Shown: in pieces, positions 1 to 6,278 of the stretch
How positions within the stretch are numbered: the stretch's first letter is position 1
Layout: each line of letters starts with the position of its first letter
Assembly (NCBI GenBank): GCA_029979325.1
Contig: JAPOHS010000046.1
Span: 1-7,377, forward strand
Reading direction: 5' to 3'
Source: Pseudomonadota bacterium
Lineage (GTDB): Bacteria > Pseudomonadota > Gammaproteobacteria > UBA11654
DNA length: 7,377 nucleotides
Notes under the pieces: generated by a model
What the model saw: the letters and a program-made list of their open reading frames with translations, nothing else
The model's database searches: none
What the model was told of the DNA's origin: nothing
Made by a program: the position numbers and the translations under genes

Positions 1-825
1 TGGAAATTCCCTCAATAGCTTACAAACTGCCATGATGATAAATGGAAGTATGGAAAGTGATATCCCATCTTTTGCGTATGATTTTTTTAAATCCAATCTT
101 AATTGTTCCAACTGGTTGATATCGGCTTCATCATGCTGGGTGACATGCGGGATATTGATCCAACTCGCTTGCAGTCTAGGACCTGAAATCTTTTTAATTC
201 GACTTAAAGGAACACTCTCGATTTCACCAAATGCAGAATGATCTACCTCCGGCAGTTCAGGCAGAGCAGATTGAACATTTGGTGCATGTCCACTCATCAC
301 AGCCTTCACAAAAGATTTAAGATCTTCTGGAAGGATACGGCCTTTCATTCCAGAGCCATTGACTTGGTTTAGATCCACGCCCAATTCACGCCCCAGTTTC
401 CTGACTGAAGGGCTTGCGTGGACAGAACTGAAGGATGTATTAAAAAATTGACGATCACTTTTTTGGGTGTGAACTTCTTGCTTCTCAACTTGAGGGGTTT
501 CAGTTGTTTTCTGAGTGTTCTTCGGTTCCTCCTTATTGTCTGGCTCTGCGATCTCCTCTTCTTCTTTATTTGGCACTTCAGGCTCTGCGGTCTCGATTAT
601 ACAAAGATCATCACCCTGATTGATTTTGTCTCCATTTTGAACAAGAATTTCAGTCAATGTCCCTGAAAGTGGACTGGGAATCTCCATCGCTGCCTTTTCA
701 GTTTCCAATGTAATGATTGGATCATCAATGCCAATGGAGTCCCCCACTTGTACGAGTATCTCGACAATCTCAACATCACTGAAATCACCAAGATCGGGAA
801 CTAAAACTTTTTCTTTTTCCGAAAT
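1..825 (-). CDS. aceF: Pyruvate dehydrogenase E2 (dihydrolipoamide acetyltransferase), 3' part cut off by window edge; probable ATT start
   Basis: Core acyltransferase of the cytoplasmic pyruvate dehydrogenase complex, which passes the acetyl group from E1 via a lipoyl arm to CoA. About 275 codons are visible. Numbering from the ATT: a lipoyl domain at about 2-78 begins SEKEKVLVPDLGDF and carries the motif ETEKA with lipoyl lysine K44. A Glu/Pro/Lys-rich linker follows (about 80-130), then a peripheral subunit-binding domain at about 136-170 (SPSVRKLGRELGVDL, then GRILPEDL). The catalytic domain starts at about 203 (VPLSRIKKISGPRL, NIPHVTQHDEADI), and its C-terminal active-site part lies outside the window. 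There is a single lipoyl domain. The reading frame has a TAA at 852-850 and no ATG, GTG or TTG before the lipoyl domain. ATT at 825-823 lies 8 nt after GGAG (837-834) and gives a family-typical N-terminus. It sits 24 nt downstream of the glutaredoxin gene, so it is probably cotranscribed. The product is certain; a BCKDH or OGDH E2 is less likely given the VPDLGDF sequence. The start is tentative. Confidence 0.9.
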   Translation of the reverse strand, partial: MSEKEKVLVPDLGDFSDVEIVEILVQVGDSIGIDDPIITLETEKAAMEIPSPLSGTLTEILVQNGDKINQGDDLCIIETAEPEVPNKEEEEIAEPDNKEEPKNTQKTTETPQVEKQEVHTQKSDRQFFNTSFSSVHASPSVRKLGRELGVDLNQVNGSGMKGRILPEDLKSFVKAVMSGHAPNVQSALPELPEVDHSAFGEIESVPLSRIKKISGPRLQASWINIPHVTQHDEADINQLEQLRLDLKKSYAKDGISLSILPFIIMAVCKLLREFP

Positions 826-833
826 ACTCTGAT

Positions 834-837
834 CTCC
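834..837 (-). promoter_or_regulatory. Shine-Dalgarno site for the E2 gene
   Basis: GGAG on the minus strand, 8 nt upstream of ATT at 825-823. It lies between the glutaredoxin stop and the E2 lipoyl domain. It is the only good ribosome binding site in this junction and decides the proposed ATT start. Confidence 0.55.
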
Positions 838-849
838 AATTAAAGCAAG

Positions 850-1167
850 TTAGTTCTCTTGAACAGAATCAAGCAATGCTCCCAGCTCACCGGATTCAAA
901 TAATTGTTCAACGATATCCGAGCCACCAACCAATTCACCATTGATATAAAGCTGGGGGAAAGTTGGCCAATTTGAAAAAGTTTTCAGCCCCTCTCTCAAT
1001 TCGTGGTCTTCAAGAATGTTAACAAATGCAAATCGCTTATTTGAGGCCTTGAGGATTCCACAAACTTTTGCTGAGAAACCACACTGAGGAAAATCTGGAG
1101 TTCCCTTCATGTAGAGAATCAGTGGAAATTCTTCCAGTTGATCTTTTATTCGTTCATCTAGTGTCAT
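850..1167 (-). CDS. grxD: Monothiol (CGFS) glutaredoxin, Grx4/GrxD family
   Basis: Small cytosolic thioredoxin-fold protein (105 aa, the usual length for a single-domain monothiol glutaredoxin). By family knowledge it binds or carries [2Fe-2S] clusters with glutathione, often with BolA-type partners. The signature is intact: K21, then the active-site motif CGFS with Cys29 and no second active-site Cys. WPTFPQ follows at 67-72 with the cis-proline P71, then the glutathione-binding GGSD at 81-84. The ATG at 1167-1165 is preceded by AGGAG (1178-1174) with a 6-nt spacer, which fixes the start. It is the first gene of a minus-strand unit, with the pyruvate dehydrogenase E2 gene 24 nt downstream. 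In many genomes grxD stands alone or near sodB; here its direct partner is an E2 gene. The lipoyl-enzyme link may be functional, because lipoate synthesis needs Fe-S proteins (inference). Confidence 0.95.
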   Translation of the reverse strand: MTLDERIKDQLEEFPLILYMKGTPDFPQCGFSAKVCGILKASNKRFAFVNILEDHELREGLKTFSNWPTFPQLYINGELVGGSDIVEQLFESGELGALLDSVQEN

Positions 1168-1173
1168 CGATTA

Positions 1174-1178
1174 CTCCT
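1174..1178 (-). promoter_or_regulatory. Shine-Dalgarno site for glutaredoxin
   Basis: AGGAG on the minus strand, 6 nt before the ATG at 1167-1165. A strong, well-spaced site that supports the annotated start. Confidence 0.75.
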
Positions 1179-1192
1179 ATTTTGATGGTTAT

Positions 1193-1198
1193 ATTATA
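1193..1198 (-). promoter_or_regulatory. Candidate -10 element for the glutaredoxin-E2 unit
   Basis: A perfect TATAAT on the minus strand at 1198-1193 would start transcription near 1186 and give a leader of roughly 20 nt with the AGGAG site inside it. The -35 region (about 1216-1221, ATTATT) is a poor match. In DNA this AT-rich, chance matches are likely, so confidence is modest. Confidence 0.4.
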
Positions 1199-1243
1199 GA
1201 TTCTAAAATCCTAAAAATAATGAATAATTTTTTAGCAATTTGT

Positions 1244-1269
1244 TTGACGCCTATAAAAATTGTTATAAT
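1244..1269 (+). promoter_or_regulatory. Candidate sigma70 promoter for the PuuD-like gene (extended -10)
   Basis: TATAAT at 1264-1269 is preceded by TGT (1261-1263), making a TGnTATAAT extended -10. TTGACG lies at 1244-1249 but only 14 bp upstream, too short for an optimal -35, so the extended -10 probably carries the promoter. The expected start is near 1276, leaving about 27 nt of leader before the ATG at 1303. It faces away from the glutaredoxin promoter, so 1168-1302 is a divergent promoter region. Confidence 0.5.
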
Positions 1270-1290
1270 TTTATTCGTTAAGAAATTATT

Positions 1291-1295
1291 AGGGG
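1291..1295 (+). promoter_or_regulatory. Shine-Dalgarno site selecting the second ATG
   Basis: AGGGG lies 7 nt before ATG 1303 but only 1 nt before ATG 1297. It therefore favours the shorter 199-residue product. Confidence 0.65.
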
Positions 1296-1302
1296 TATGT
1301 TT

Positions 1303-1902
1303 ATGAATCCTTTAGACAAAATCACTGGAACGATTGTAACTGGTCTGGTCATTGCTGTAGTCATCGCAATAGGCAATTCAACAGCTTCAGTGAACGGTGC
1401 AGGGTCAATTGTTATCTGGTTACATGTGGCTGCGGGCGTTGCTTGGATTGGGCTTCTTTATTACTTTAATTTTGTTCAAGTTCCATCCATTGCTGAGGCA
1501 AATGCTGATGAGGGTGGACCTGGTCCAGCGGCAATCACGAAATATGTTGCCCCAAGAGCGCTTCTTTGGTTCAGATGGGCAGCTCTTGTGACTTGGGTGA
1601 CCGGTGCAGCTTATTTGCATCTCAATGGGGTGCTTGGAGATGCCTTTGAGTTGGGTATGAGAACAGGCAATGCATACGCCACCACAATTGGAATCGGAGC
1701 TTGGCTAGGAACCATCATGTTATTCAATGTCTGGGTCTTGATATGGCCAAATCAGAAAAAAGTTTTGGGTATCGTTGAGGCAACTGCTGAAGAAAAAGCA
1801 AAAGCGGCAAGAACTGCATTCCTTGCTTCTAGAACCAATACAATGCTCTCAATACCAATGCTAATGAGCATGGTAGGTGCTGGTCACGGATTCTTTATGT
1901 AA
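1303..1902 (+). CDS. Multi-pass membrane protein resembling the N-terminal domain of the PuuD (Urate_ox_N) family; no cytochrome c domain
   Basis: A 199-residue integral membrane protein. Hydrophobic segments lie at about 10-27, 36-58, 87-107, 127-148 and 181-198. Conserved-looking motifs are a WLHVAAGVAWIG segment with H41 and W48 (39-50), RALLWFRWAALVTW (85-98), NVWVLIWPNQ (142-151), and a C-terminal SMVGAGHGFF with H195. The pattern matches my memory of the membrane part of PuuD urate hydroxylase (PF06181), where membrane histidines are followed by a C-terminal cytochrome c. The CXXCH domain is absent here and the protein is about half the usual length, so urate oxidation is not supported; a membrane redox or haem role is only a guess. 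ATG at 1297 is only 1 nt from AGGGG (1291-1295), whereas ATG at 1303 has a 7-nt spacer, so I chose 1303. It is monocistronic: its own promoter lies upstream and a terminator starts about 20 nt after the stop. Its codon positions look less AT-rich than the neighbouring operon. Confidence 0.75.
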   Translation: MNPLDKITGTIVTGLVIAVVIAIGNSTASVNGAGSIVIWLHVAAGVAWIGLLYYFNFVQVPSIAEANADEGGPGPAAITKYVAPRALLWFRWAALVTWVTGAAYLHLNGVLGDAFELGMRTGNAYATTIGIGAWLGTIMLFNVWVLIWPNQKKVLGIVEATAEEKAKAARTAFLASRTNTMLSIPMLMSMVGAGHGFFM

Positions 1903-1920
1903 GATTCGTTTGGCATTTCT

Positions 1921-1952
1921 AAAAAAAGGCACTTCATTGAAGTGCCTTTTTT
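1921..1952. terminator. Bidirectional intrinsic terminator between convergent units
   Basis: GGCACTTC (1928-1935), loop ATT (1936-1938) and GAAGTGCC (1939-1946) form a perfect 8-bp stem. It is flanked by A7 (1921-1927) and T6 (1947-1952), so it has a U-tract in both directions. It ends the PuuD-like gene (stop at 1900-1902) and the convergent phosphonate operon. The last codons of the YidC-like gene run through it: its TGA (1936-1934) covers the loop edge and stem base. Confidence 0.9.
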
Positions 1953-3370
1953 ATTTGCATCTGTGTTAATTGTAGTAAGTTTGAAGTTGTCCAGTAAAGC
2001 ACCATTCCCGAGGGGAAAGTAAACAACAACACAAAGAACAAAATGGACATGTAATATAATTTTCTTTTTTGATTCTGAAGTAGATCACCTGTTAAATTCT
2101 GATCAGTATAAAGAAACGCACTCAGAAGACTGATGATCATCATGCAAAATGGCAGAAGATTAAATGATGACCCAAAAAAAGGAACTATAATTGGCAGTGA
2201 TAACCATTGATCGGGTTTACTTAGATCATCAATAAAGAAGAAAGATTTCTCCAATAAATATATCGATTCTCCCAGTACATCAAAAACAGCAATAAATATT
2301 GGGATCTGAATAAGAAAACCAAATAAGCTTTTTACTGAATAAAATGGACTTATGTTTTTGTCCTGATAGAGCTGCATGATTCTACGATTGGCTTCTTCGC
2401 CAGAAAACATGCTTTTTATTTCATCGATCTGAGGCTGTAAATCAGACTGAGTGCTATTGACATCATCCTGCCATTTTTCAGCAATTCGATTGAGTGGAAA
2501 AATCATGATTTTTAACACGCAAGCAAGCAGGAGAATTGCTATGCCTTCATTCCCAACTAAATTTAAAAGTGAAATAAAGATCCATTCAATCAAAAAACAT
2601 AGCTGCCTTAACCAATCCCAAAGAGCTGAATACATTAATTGTCTGAGCTCAGGATCAACCTCGCTCAGCTGGGCGGTATTCAATGGACCAAAATACAATC
2701 TAAATTGATGTACACCATTCTCTGCTTGAGACGTCAATCGGAATCTTGATTCTGATCCATCTATTTCATCAATTAGTAAATTATTTTTTATAGGTGAAAT
2801 GATAAATGACCAAAATCTTGTTCGAGCGCCAACCCAAGAGCCTTGCTTGGTATTGACTTGCCTTAACTTCGATATATTCTCAGATCCTTGTTCGTCAAGG
2901 CTCACCAACCATGTGCCGTTGTAAATCCCTCCCAAACCATAGATGTCCTCTTCACTGAGGAGGTTTTTTAGATCAATTTCTATTTTTACATCATCCTTAG
3001 ACTGAATGATTAATTCCAAAAAACGATTCTCTTTGCCACTTTTATAAATTATTTTTGAAATCTCTTCTAAAGGATTGGGACTGCTGTAAACAACCTCAAA
3101 ATCATCGCCTTCATGATCTGTTGAAATTAGATAGTCATCGTATGCATCGCCCTTACTATCAAAAATCTTTATAAATGGTTTTGCATTATTGTTGAGATCT
3201 AAAAAAATATTAGTATTTGATAAACAATCTGGATAACAGGTTGTCCATTTTTGTATTGTTGGCTCCTCTGGATTGAGCGTTATGCGATCAGAAAGTTCTT
3301 GATCGAGTGAATGGGCCTGCTGAGTGAATATAAAAATAAAAAATGAGATTCTGAATAAAATAGACATCAT
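1934..3370 (-). CDS. Divergent YidC/Oxa1-family membrane insertase paralogue with signal peptide and periplasmic domain
   Basis: Likely inner-membrane insertase or chaperone (478 aa), shorter than housekeeping gammaproteobacterial YidC (about 540-560). Residues 1-21 look like a signal peptide (hydrophobic 4-15, then AHS) rather than a retained first helix. A periplasmic P1-like beta domain covers about 25-240, with WVGARTRFWSFIISP (179-193) resembling the YidC P1 core, plus Cys45 and Cys49 (CYPDC) that could pair. The Oxa1 membrane domain covers about 250-470: GNEGIAILLLACVLKIMIFP (273-292), an acidic cytoplasmic hairpin (about 297-340), then LIQIPIFIAVFDVL (353-366), helices at about 403-421 and 440-451, and FPSGMVLYWTTSNL (452-465). 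The groove arginine of E. coli YidC aligns with Lys287, so the positive charge is kept. Its ATG overlaps the preceding gene's stop by 4 nt (ATGA), implying translational coupling. Its place in this operon suggests a dedicated job in inserting or assembling the neighbouring envelope proteins (inference). Confidence 0.85.
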   Translation of the reverse strand: MMSILFRISFFIFIFTQQAHSLDQELSDRITLNPEEPTIQKWTTCYPDCLSNTNIFLDLNNNAKPFIKIFDSKGDAYDDYLISTDHEGDDFEVVYSSPNPLEEISKIIYKSGKENRFLELIIQSKDDVKIEIDLKNLLSEEDIYGLGGIYNGTWLVSLDEQGSENISKLRQVNTKQGSWVGARTRFWSFIISPIKNNLLIDEIDGSESRFRLTSQAENGVHQFRLYFGPLNTAQLSEVDPELRQLMYSALWDWLRQLCFLIEWIFISLLNLVGNEGIAILLLACVLKIMIFPLNRIAEKWQDDVNSTQSDLQPQIDEIKSMFSGEEANRRIMQLYQDKNISPFYSVKSLFGFLIQIPIFIAVFDVLGESIYLLEKSFFFIDDLSKPDQWLSLPIIVPFFGSSFNLLPFCMMIISLLSAFLYTDQNLTGDLLQNQKRKLYYMSILFFVLLFTFPSGMVLYWTTSNLLQLTQMQIKKALQ

Positions 3371-5160
3371 TTAAAATACTGGCTCATGTCTGAAATCGCA
3401 TCTTCAAGATCTTTATAATCAGAACCTTCAATCTTTGAGAGATCATAATTTTGATCCCTTACCTCAAAATAACTTCCATACGAAACGATGATTTTCTTGT
3501 CTGTCAAAACCGAAAATGAATCATAACTACCGGCAATCAGATATCTCCAAGGCTTTTCGTCAAACAAATTATTGCCTGTACTGTAATCAGAGTAATTATT
3601 TGAGCAGCCCAATATTTCCCTCATTAAAGTTGGTGCAAAATCATGATGAGATGATCGAGATGAATAATTCTCTGCATCTCTGCCTGGCCAAATCATCATC
3701 ATGGGGACCTTTGTTTGTGCCGGACTATAATTGCTTGAGTGCCCATAGTAATCGGTTTGATAATCATCCAGCTCATAACCATGATCTGAAGTCATTATGA
3801 CAATGGTGTCATTGAGTAAATTTTGTTCATTAATAACTTTGATTAATCTTCCAATTTCTCTATCGACCTCACGGATAGACTGGATATATTTGAATACTTC
3901 AATATTGTGAGAGGCATCGTCTTTCCTTGTGAATCTATTTTTGATTTGGTTTGACTCATCAGGATTGACTTCATTTATAGGAGGATCGTAATGGAGAAGC
4001 GTGAAGAACTTTGATTCATTTTTTTGATTCATAGACTTCTCCCAGAGATCGGTTGTCAATTGAAGACTCGTTACTTCTGAATCACTGAGTGGCTTAAGGT
4101 TAATCTTTGAGATACCAGCAAAAGCTGTCCTATCGAGCACCGCAGGACTTCCCAATCCCGATGAACTGATGGCCTGAACATCATAGCCGCTGTCATCAAA
4201 TTGTTGAATCAACAATGATGGCTTCAGATTGTCATGAAACACTCTCCAATAAGTAGATGGCAGGCCATAAAAGAGAGAAAACATGCCCATTCTTGATGAA
4301 GTTCCACCCGAATAATGATTTTCAAAATTTGAACTTTTATTAAAAAGCTTTGTCGTATTTGGCATTATTTCATGAGTAAGCATCTCTGGACGCAACGCAT
4401 CTATCAAAATGACTAAAACATTTTTAAATTCAACATCACTGCTGCACTGCAAAGGAGTCTTTGGGTAAAGCAATTCAGAATCTAATACTTCTTTAGACAT
4501 ATTTTTTTCTCTCAATTGATCTGAATCAATTAACCCCAATCTAGCAAGATCTCGTTTGGCATGAATGGGTCTGAATAAAGGCAAATATCTTGTAAATGTT
4601 GTAATGGATGACTGATAGGTTGCATCCGCCCATATATGCACACCTTGGACATATACCCATGCACTGATTACAAGTGCTGCCACTGAGACACCAAGATAAG
4701 TTTTATTCCTTCTGGTTTCTAGAAACTTACCGATCTCTTTACCAAGAAAATAATGAAAGACGAGCATAATCATGATTTGAAACAATGCAAATAAATAGGT
4801 CTGACTATCAAAAAGTATCGCGGTCATGAGGCTCATGTGGAATCGATTGCTTGCAAAGAAATTAGCATCCATGATGAGCAAACTATTTACGATTGATGCA
4901 TAAACGATGGATAAGATGACAAGAATCGGCCCAAAACCTATGAATCGATGTATCAATGACATCAAAAGTAAGGGCAAAAAATGTATGGAGATAGAGTGAG
5001 TTAAAGTTGCCAATAATATATAGCTTAAAGAAAGCAAATTATTTGTTGAAGGAAAGAATAAAAGATACTGAATCGCTATCAGAGAAGCGATGATTCCGTT
5101 AAAAAAGCCATACCAAAGGAACCAATTTGAAGGGAAATTTAGTTTTTGAGTTTTTTTAAT
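3367..5160 (-). CDS. YejM/PbgA/LapC-like inner-membrane protein with alkaline-phosphatase/sulfatase-fold periplasmic domain; probable ATT start
   Basis: From ATT at 5160 the product has 597 aa, close to E. coli YejM (586). About five membrane helices span roughly residues 15-175. Family marks are an NWFLWYGFFNG segment (12-22), DANFFASNRFH near 98-108, VHIWADATY near 174-182 and a YLPLFRP stretch. The periplasmic fold follows: ILIDALRPE with metal ligand D254, GGTSSRMGMFSLFYG with likely nucleophile T287, TSDHGYEL with D459 and H460, and YGH with H474. E. coli YejM lacks the SDHG motif, so this protein looks catalytically competent (phosphatase, or phospho/phosphonotransferase). TTG at 5037 gives 556 aa but would delete the first helix. 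The frame is open upstream to a TGA near 5189, with no ATG, GTG or TTG before the conserved helix. ATT 5160 overlaps the preceding gene by 22 nt, and the stop overlaps the YidC-like gene by 4 nt. It may be a substrate-specific paralogue acting on AEP-bearing envelope molecules; LPS-synthesis control, as for LapC, is the alternative. Confidence 0.85.
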   Translation of the reverse strand: MKKTQKLNFPSNWFLWYGFFNGIIASLIAIQYLLFFPSTNNLLSLSYILLATLTHSISIHFLPLLLMSLIHRFIGFGPILVILSIVYASIVNSLLIMDANFFASNRFHMSLMTAILFDSQTYLFALFQIMIMLVFHYFLGKEIGKFLETRRNKTYLGVSVAALVISAWVYVQGVHIWADATYQSSITTFTRYLPLFRPIHAKRDLARLGLIDSDQLREKNMSKEVLDSELLYPKTPLQCSSDVEFKNVLVILIDALRPEMLTHEIMPNTTKLFNKSSNFENHYSGGTSSRMGMFSLFYGLPSTYWRVFHDNLKPSLLIQQFDDSGYDVQAISSSGLGSPAVLDRTAFAGISKINLKPLSDSEVTSLQLTTDLWEKSMNQKNESKFFTLLHYDPPINEVNPDESNQIKNRFTRKDDASHNIEVFKYIQSIREVDREIGRLIKVINEQNLLNDTIVIMTSDHGYELDDYQTDYYGHSSNYSPAQTKVPMMMIWPGRDAENYSSRSSHHDFAPTLMREILGCSNNYSDYSTGNNLFDEKPWRYLIAGSYDSFSVLTDKKIIVSYGSYFEVRDQNYDLSKIEGSDYKDLEDAISDMSQYFK

Positions 5161-6269
5161 AATTTTTTTATCTCTTCTGGACCAACGGTTTCTGAATCAC
5201 CTAAATTATATACAAATTCTTCTCGCAGAGATTTTATCCGATCTGAAAAGGTTTGATCATTATTCAATAATTGAGCAATGGTCATTGGCAGCTCTTCGAG
5301 TTTTGATGGAGAAATAATAGAACCCACCTTTTCTCTAATACTCATCTCTAGTGGCTCTGATTGAATTTCATTCCAGTTCGGGTTTCTGACTCTTGGAGGT
5401 ATATCAATAAATATGATTGGTTTTTCCAATCCCAGTGCATACTCAATTGCGGTTCCTGACCAATCACAGATTAATAAGTCAGACTGCAAGAGAGACTCAG
5501 AGTCGCCCATTTCTTTGACCAATCTAAAAGACTCATGATTTGAAAACTTTTTTTCTATTTCATCGATAAGATCTGGTGAACGCTTGAGTGTCTCATGATG
5601 CGGTCTTAGTATGAGAGAGTAACCTTGCTCAATGATGATTGAGCAAATTTCCATTCCAACAAGATTGATGATGCTATTCTCTCCCCACGTGGGTGCTAAA
5701 AGTATGACTTTTCTATCATTATTGGGCAGTGCATTTAATTGGATAAGCTTTTCAAGCCTTGGATAACCGTACGAAATAAGATTTTTCCTACTCAAGCCTT
5801 TGTTGTTTTCTCTCAGCTCAATTTCTTTCTTTTGATGGGGGCCTGCACATAAGATGGTGTCATAATGATCGAACGACTGCTCTGTATCGACCATGTGAGT
5901 GCTGGTTAAACTATGAAAGATATACACATAATGGACAGGATGAATCGATCTTTTCAGCTCAAGATTATTTAGATCCATCATGGTTAATATCATCATCTTG
6001 GCTTTTAAATACTGAAAAAATAGCATCCTAAAAAAACCTTTGCCAATATAAATCGATCTGTATCCTGATGATTGCTTTAATAATCCTGGGTCTTGCTCAT
6101 CAGAAGTGACATAGGTCACAGCTATTTGCTGATTCAGTAATCCGTTTAAAAGAGGTTTGAGGTGATGCCAGTCTTGAAAACTCTCCGAGTAAAAAACAAT
6201 ATTTTTGAAAGTTTTAGGAAGTTTTTTATATGCTCGATATCCTTGAAAGTCCTTAAAGAATGTCTTCAT
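5139..6269 (-). CDS. CDP-glycerol glycerophosphotransferase-family protein; candidate CMP-AEP phosphonotransferase
   Basis: A 376-residue GT-B-like protein of the TagB/TagF type (Glyphos_transf, PF04464), which normally moves glycerol- or ribitol-phosphate from a CDP carrier to a polymer on the cytoplasmic face. Visible motifs: YIFHSLTSTH (116-125, H119 at the place of the first catalytic His), CAGPHQKKEIE (141-151), YGYPRLE (167-173), ILLAPTWGENS (189-199), LRPHHE (221-226, second catalytic His region) and LLICDWSGTAIEYA (265-278) followed by KPIIFIDIP (283-291). The last three fit the nucleotide-binding C-terminal half. A basic N-terminus and a few hydrophobic stretches (about 80-98) suggest membrane association. 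It starts 9 nt after the 61-aa gene; AAGGA (6287-6283) is 13 nt away, so coupling may matter. With PhnW and PntC-like genes just upstream, CMP-AEP rather than CDP-glycerol is the likely donor (inference). The fold is secure, the substrate is not. Confidence 0.85.
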   Translation of the reverse strand: MKTFFKDFQGYRAYKKLPKTFKNIVFYSESFQDWHHLKPLLNGLLNQQIAVTYVTSDEQDPGLLKQSSGYRSIYIGKGFFRMLFFQYLKAKMMILTMMDLNNLELKRSIHPVHYVYIFHSLTSTHMVDTEQSFDHYDTILCAGPHQKKEIELRENNKGLSRKNLISYGYPRLEKLIQLNALPNNDRKVILLAPTWGENSIINLVGMEICSIIIEQGYSLILRPHHETLKRSPDLIDEIEKKFSNHESFRLVKEMGDSESLLQSDLLICDWSGTAIEYALGLEKPIIFIDIPPRVRNPNWNEIQSEPLEMSIREKVGSIISPSKLEELPMTIAQLLNNDQTFSDRIKSLREEFVYNLGDSETVGPEEIKKLLKKLKN

Positions 6270-6278
6270 AAATGATAA

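Noticed and set aside
32..666. Plus-strand open frames at 32-241 and 418-666
   Set aside because: They lie antisense to the clearly conserved E2 gene, lack recognisable domains, and have no convincing ribosome binding sites.
1168..1302. A small RNA or riboswitch in the divergent intergenic region
   Set aside because: Only 135 bases, very AT-rich, no stable stem seen by eye; promoters and ribosome binding sites account for it.
1397..1620. Open frames overlapping the PuuD-like gene (1397-1591 plus, 1420-1620 minus)
   Set aside because: Out-of-frame shadows inside a gene with strong membrane-protein coding signal; no homology seen.
2451..3800. Plus-strand frames at 2451-2708 and 3516-3800
   Set aside because: Antisense to the YidC-like and YejM-like genes; compositions are those of reversed AT-rich coding sequence.
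5100..5111. Programmed -1 frameshift from ATG 5111 at the U-UUU-UUA heptamer as the main way to make the YejM-like protein
   Set aside because: Similarity to YejM extends upstream of ATG 5111 in the unshifted frame, and ATG 5111 has no ribosome binding site. Kept only as an alternative.
5038..5138. A 100-nt untranslated gap before the YejM-like gene, as implied by starting at TTG 5037
   Set aside because: The gap encodes, in frame, the conserved first helix of the YejM family, so it is coding rather than intergenic.
3367..5160. Classical sulfatase (formylglycine enzyme)
   Set aside because: The active-site segment is GGTSSRMG, without the C/S-X-P-X-R sulfatase signature; the membrane region and landmarks match YejM instead.
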